Source of the DNA: an uncultured Propionibacteriaceae bacterium
GTDB lineage: Bacteria > Actinomycetota > Actinomycetes > Propionibacteriales > Propionibacteriaceae
Assembly: GCA_938012815.1 (NCBI GenBank)
Contig: CALLVV010000065.1
Location: 1 to 15,226 of the forward strand
DNA length: 15,226 bases
Direction of reading: 5' to 3'
Under the pieces are notes generated by a model. That model was not told the origin of the DNA and ran no database searches. It worked only from the letters and a program-made list of their open reading frames with translations. Below, one piece after another: positions 14,172-15,226 of the stretch. Position numbers and translations under genes: made by a program. The first letter of the stretch is position 1. Every line of letters begins with the position of its first letter.

Positions 14172-14347
14172 CCCCGTTGGCCCGCGTGCATCCACGGGGC
14201 CATTCCTGACACGCGGCCTCAGGGTTGCGTCCCCCAGAAAGTGAGTTAACGCTCATGACCACTCGATGAGTACATGAGATGACCCAGCAAATCAGCTAGT
14301 GGGCCAGTGGTGCGCGCGTGCGCTCGTGGCCCTTACGAAGGAGAGTA
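14172..14347 (+). promoter_or_regulatory. Structured infB leader with chained mini-ORFs
   Basis: The 196 bases between ylxR and infB hold no ordinary gene. GGCCCGCGTG (14179-14188) pairs with CACGCGGCC (14210-14218) with one bulged C. Four tiny frames follow, each starting inside the stop of the one before (ATGA): 14255-14269 (MTTR), 14266-14277 (MST), 14274-14282 (MR) and 14279-14299 (MTQQIS). Two bases later a second hairpin begins, GGGCCA (14301-14306) with TGGCCC (14327-14332), enclosing GCGC-GCGT-GCGC. AAGGAG (14338-14343) and the infB GTG follow at once. The structures are read by eye and the regulatory role is inferred. Confidence 0.5.
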
Positions 14348-15226
14348 GTGGCCAAGCCCCGCGTCCACGAGATCGCAAAAGAGATCGGGATCACAAGCAA
14401 GGAGCTCTTGAAGAAGCTCACAGAGATGGGCGAGTACGTTTCCAGCGCCTCGTCAACCCTCGAAGCACCGGTGGTGCGCAAGGTGCGAGAAGCTTTTGCA
14501 CCCAAATCCGAACCCCCTGCGGCCAAGCCCGCCGTCCCCAAACCTTCCGCGGCGAAACCGGCGCCGCGTGCCTCGGGCAACAAGGGCAGAGCCTCCTCCG
14601 GGCCTGCTGCGGCGAAACCGATGGCGACACCCGGGGCACTCACCCCCACCCCGGCTGTTCCTCCGAACCCGGCCGATCCCGCGCGCCCGGCCCCCAAGCC
14701 TTCCCCCGGTCGCCCGGCTCCCAAACCCGGAGCGTCTCGCCCGGGAGCAGGGACACCCAAGTCCGTGGCGCCGCGCTCAGAAGGCGCTCCCCGCTCCGGT
14801 GGGACCCCGCGTCCCGGAGGAACCAGGCCTGCGCCCAAGGCTTCCGACGGTCCCACGCCCCGCCCCGGTGCCCGCCCGGGGCCTCGCCCGGGCGGTTCCG
14901 CGCCCACTCCGGGCTCCACTGCGCGCCGTCCCGGAACTCCGCGTCCCGGCAACAACCCGTTCGCGGCCTCCCAGGGAATGGGAGTCGGACGCCCTGGATC
15001 GCAGCGGCGCGACTCGGGTTCCCGGCAGGGCGGCGATCAACGGATGCCACGGCCCGGGGGCACCGGCGGCCTGCCCCGCCCCAACCCGGCGATGATGCCC
15101 AAGACCCAGAACTCCACACTCGGCCAGACGGCGGTTCGTGGTTCGGGTCGTTCCGGCGGGCCGGGACGTGGCCGCCCCGGTGCGCAGGGACGTTCCGGTG
15201 GCGGCGGATTCGGCGGCCCGCCGATG
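14348..15226 (+). CDS. infB: Translation initiation factor IF-2 (N-terminal part, cut by window end)
   Basis: GTG 14348 opens a frame that runs without stop to the window end (293 codons). The first 50 or so residues are the IF2_N fold: AKPRVHEIAKEIGITSKELL at 2-21 and KKLTEMGEYVSSASSTLEAP at 22-41, then VVRKVREAF. The rest is a long Pro/Ala/Gly/Arg/Lys-rich linker with many PKP, RPG and PRPGG units, becoming Gly/Arg-rich at the end (GRSGGPGRGRPGAQGRSGGG). Such a disordered extension is usual in actinobacterial IF-2. The GTPase and fMet-tRNA-binding domains lie beyond the window. AAGGAG at 14338-14343 is four bases before the start. IF-2 is a GTPase that brings initiator tRNA to the 30S subunit. 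Confidence 0.96.
   Translation, partial: MAKPRVHEIAKEIGITSKELLKKLTEMGEYVSSASSTLEAPVVRKVREAFAPKSEPPAAKPAVPKPSAAKPAPRASGNKGRASSGPAAAKPMATPGALTPTPAVPPNPADPARPAPKPSPGRPAPKPGASRPGAGTPKSVAPRSEGAPRSGGTPRPGGTRPAPKASDGPTPRPGARPGPRPGGSAPTPGSTARRPGTPRPGNNPFAASQGMGVGRPGSQRRDSGSRQGGDQRMPRPGGTGGLPRPNPAMMPKTQNSTLGQTAVRGSGRSGGPGRGRPGAQGRSGGGGFGGPPM

Noticed and set aside
13775..14212. Upstream extension of the secreted-protein gene
   Set aside because: It is Arg/Pro-rich nonsense antisense to ylxR; the signal peptide and AAGGGA define the start at 13774.
14152..14347. Possible tRNA or other structural RNA before infB
   Set aside because: Stems are present, but no cloverleaf, T-loop or anticodon arm could be laid out; a leader role fits better.
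14296..14955. 219-codon antisense frame over infB giving a Gly/Pro/Arg repeat protein
   Set aside because: It mirrors the repetitive IF-2 linker codons and has no ribosome binding site or family features.
14498..15226. Repeat array suggesting CRISPR or a mobile element
   Set aside because: The repetition is codon-level, in frame and irregular within IF-2; there are no uniform repeats and spacers.

Overview
This 15.2 kb window is chromosomal DNA from a high-GC bacterium, almost certainly an actinomycete. The signs are strong G/C at third codon positions, several genes that look leaderless behind TANNNT -10 boxes, and a gene order matching the region I recall from Mycobacterium tuberculosis: Mg-chelatase-like / cobO / cobB / SUMT, then proS, a DUF4439-type protein, rimP, nusA, ylxR and infB. 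The coenzyme B12 genes and the compact cob operon would suit the Propionibacteriaceae, but that family assignment is inference.

Region 1 (about 1-6805) is a cobalamin block. A cobL gene (CbiE-CbiT fusion) runs leftward and is translationally coupled to a short TadE/TadG-like membrane protein. Divergent from cobL, a cobalamin riboswitch heads a rightward operon: a 61-codon remnant of a BchI/ChlI-type chelatase gene, then cobO, a cobB-cobC fusion gene and the uroporphyrinogen-III methyltransferase gene cobA. All of these overlap by 1-7 bases. The operon faces cobK, which runs leftward and is followed by a 27-codon open frame that has its own ribosome binding site. A GC-rich hairpin lies where the two transcripts meet. 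The B12 enzymes present cover the first methylation (CobA), ring reduction (CobK), C5/C15 methylation with decarboxylation (CobL), amidation (CobB), adenosylation (CobO) and probably aminopropanol-arm formation (CobC domain).

Region 2 (6832-10659) holds rightward housekeeping genes: ispG (MEP isoprenoid pathway), a two-domain GNAT acetyltransferase and proS (prolyl-tRNA synthetase). ispG and cobK start back to back, 26 bp apart.

Region 3 (10678-15226) is the transcription/translation block. A leftward Tat-type lipoprotein resembling DUF4439 is divergent from rimP-nusA. The usual nusA-ylxR-infB run is interrupted by a leftward gene for a small secreted protein that shares a hairpin terminator with nusA. 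ylxR and infB follow; infB is cut by the window end. The infB leader is unusual: two hairpins and, between them, four tiny open frames chained by ATGA overlaps.

The best candidates for something new are the infB leader relay, the chelatase remnant kept between the riboswitch and cobO, the small open frame after cobK and the cobL-TadE coupling. I saw no CRISPR, insertion sequence, tRNA, rRNA or phage gene. No gene-free stretch exceeds 300 bases; the longest is the 196-base infB leader.
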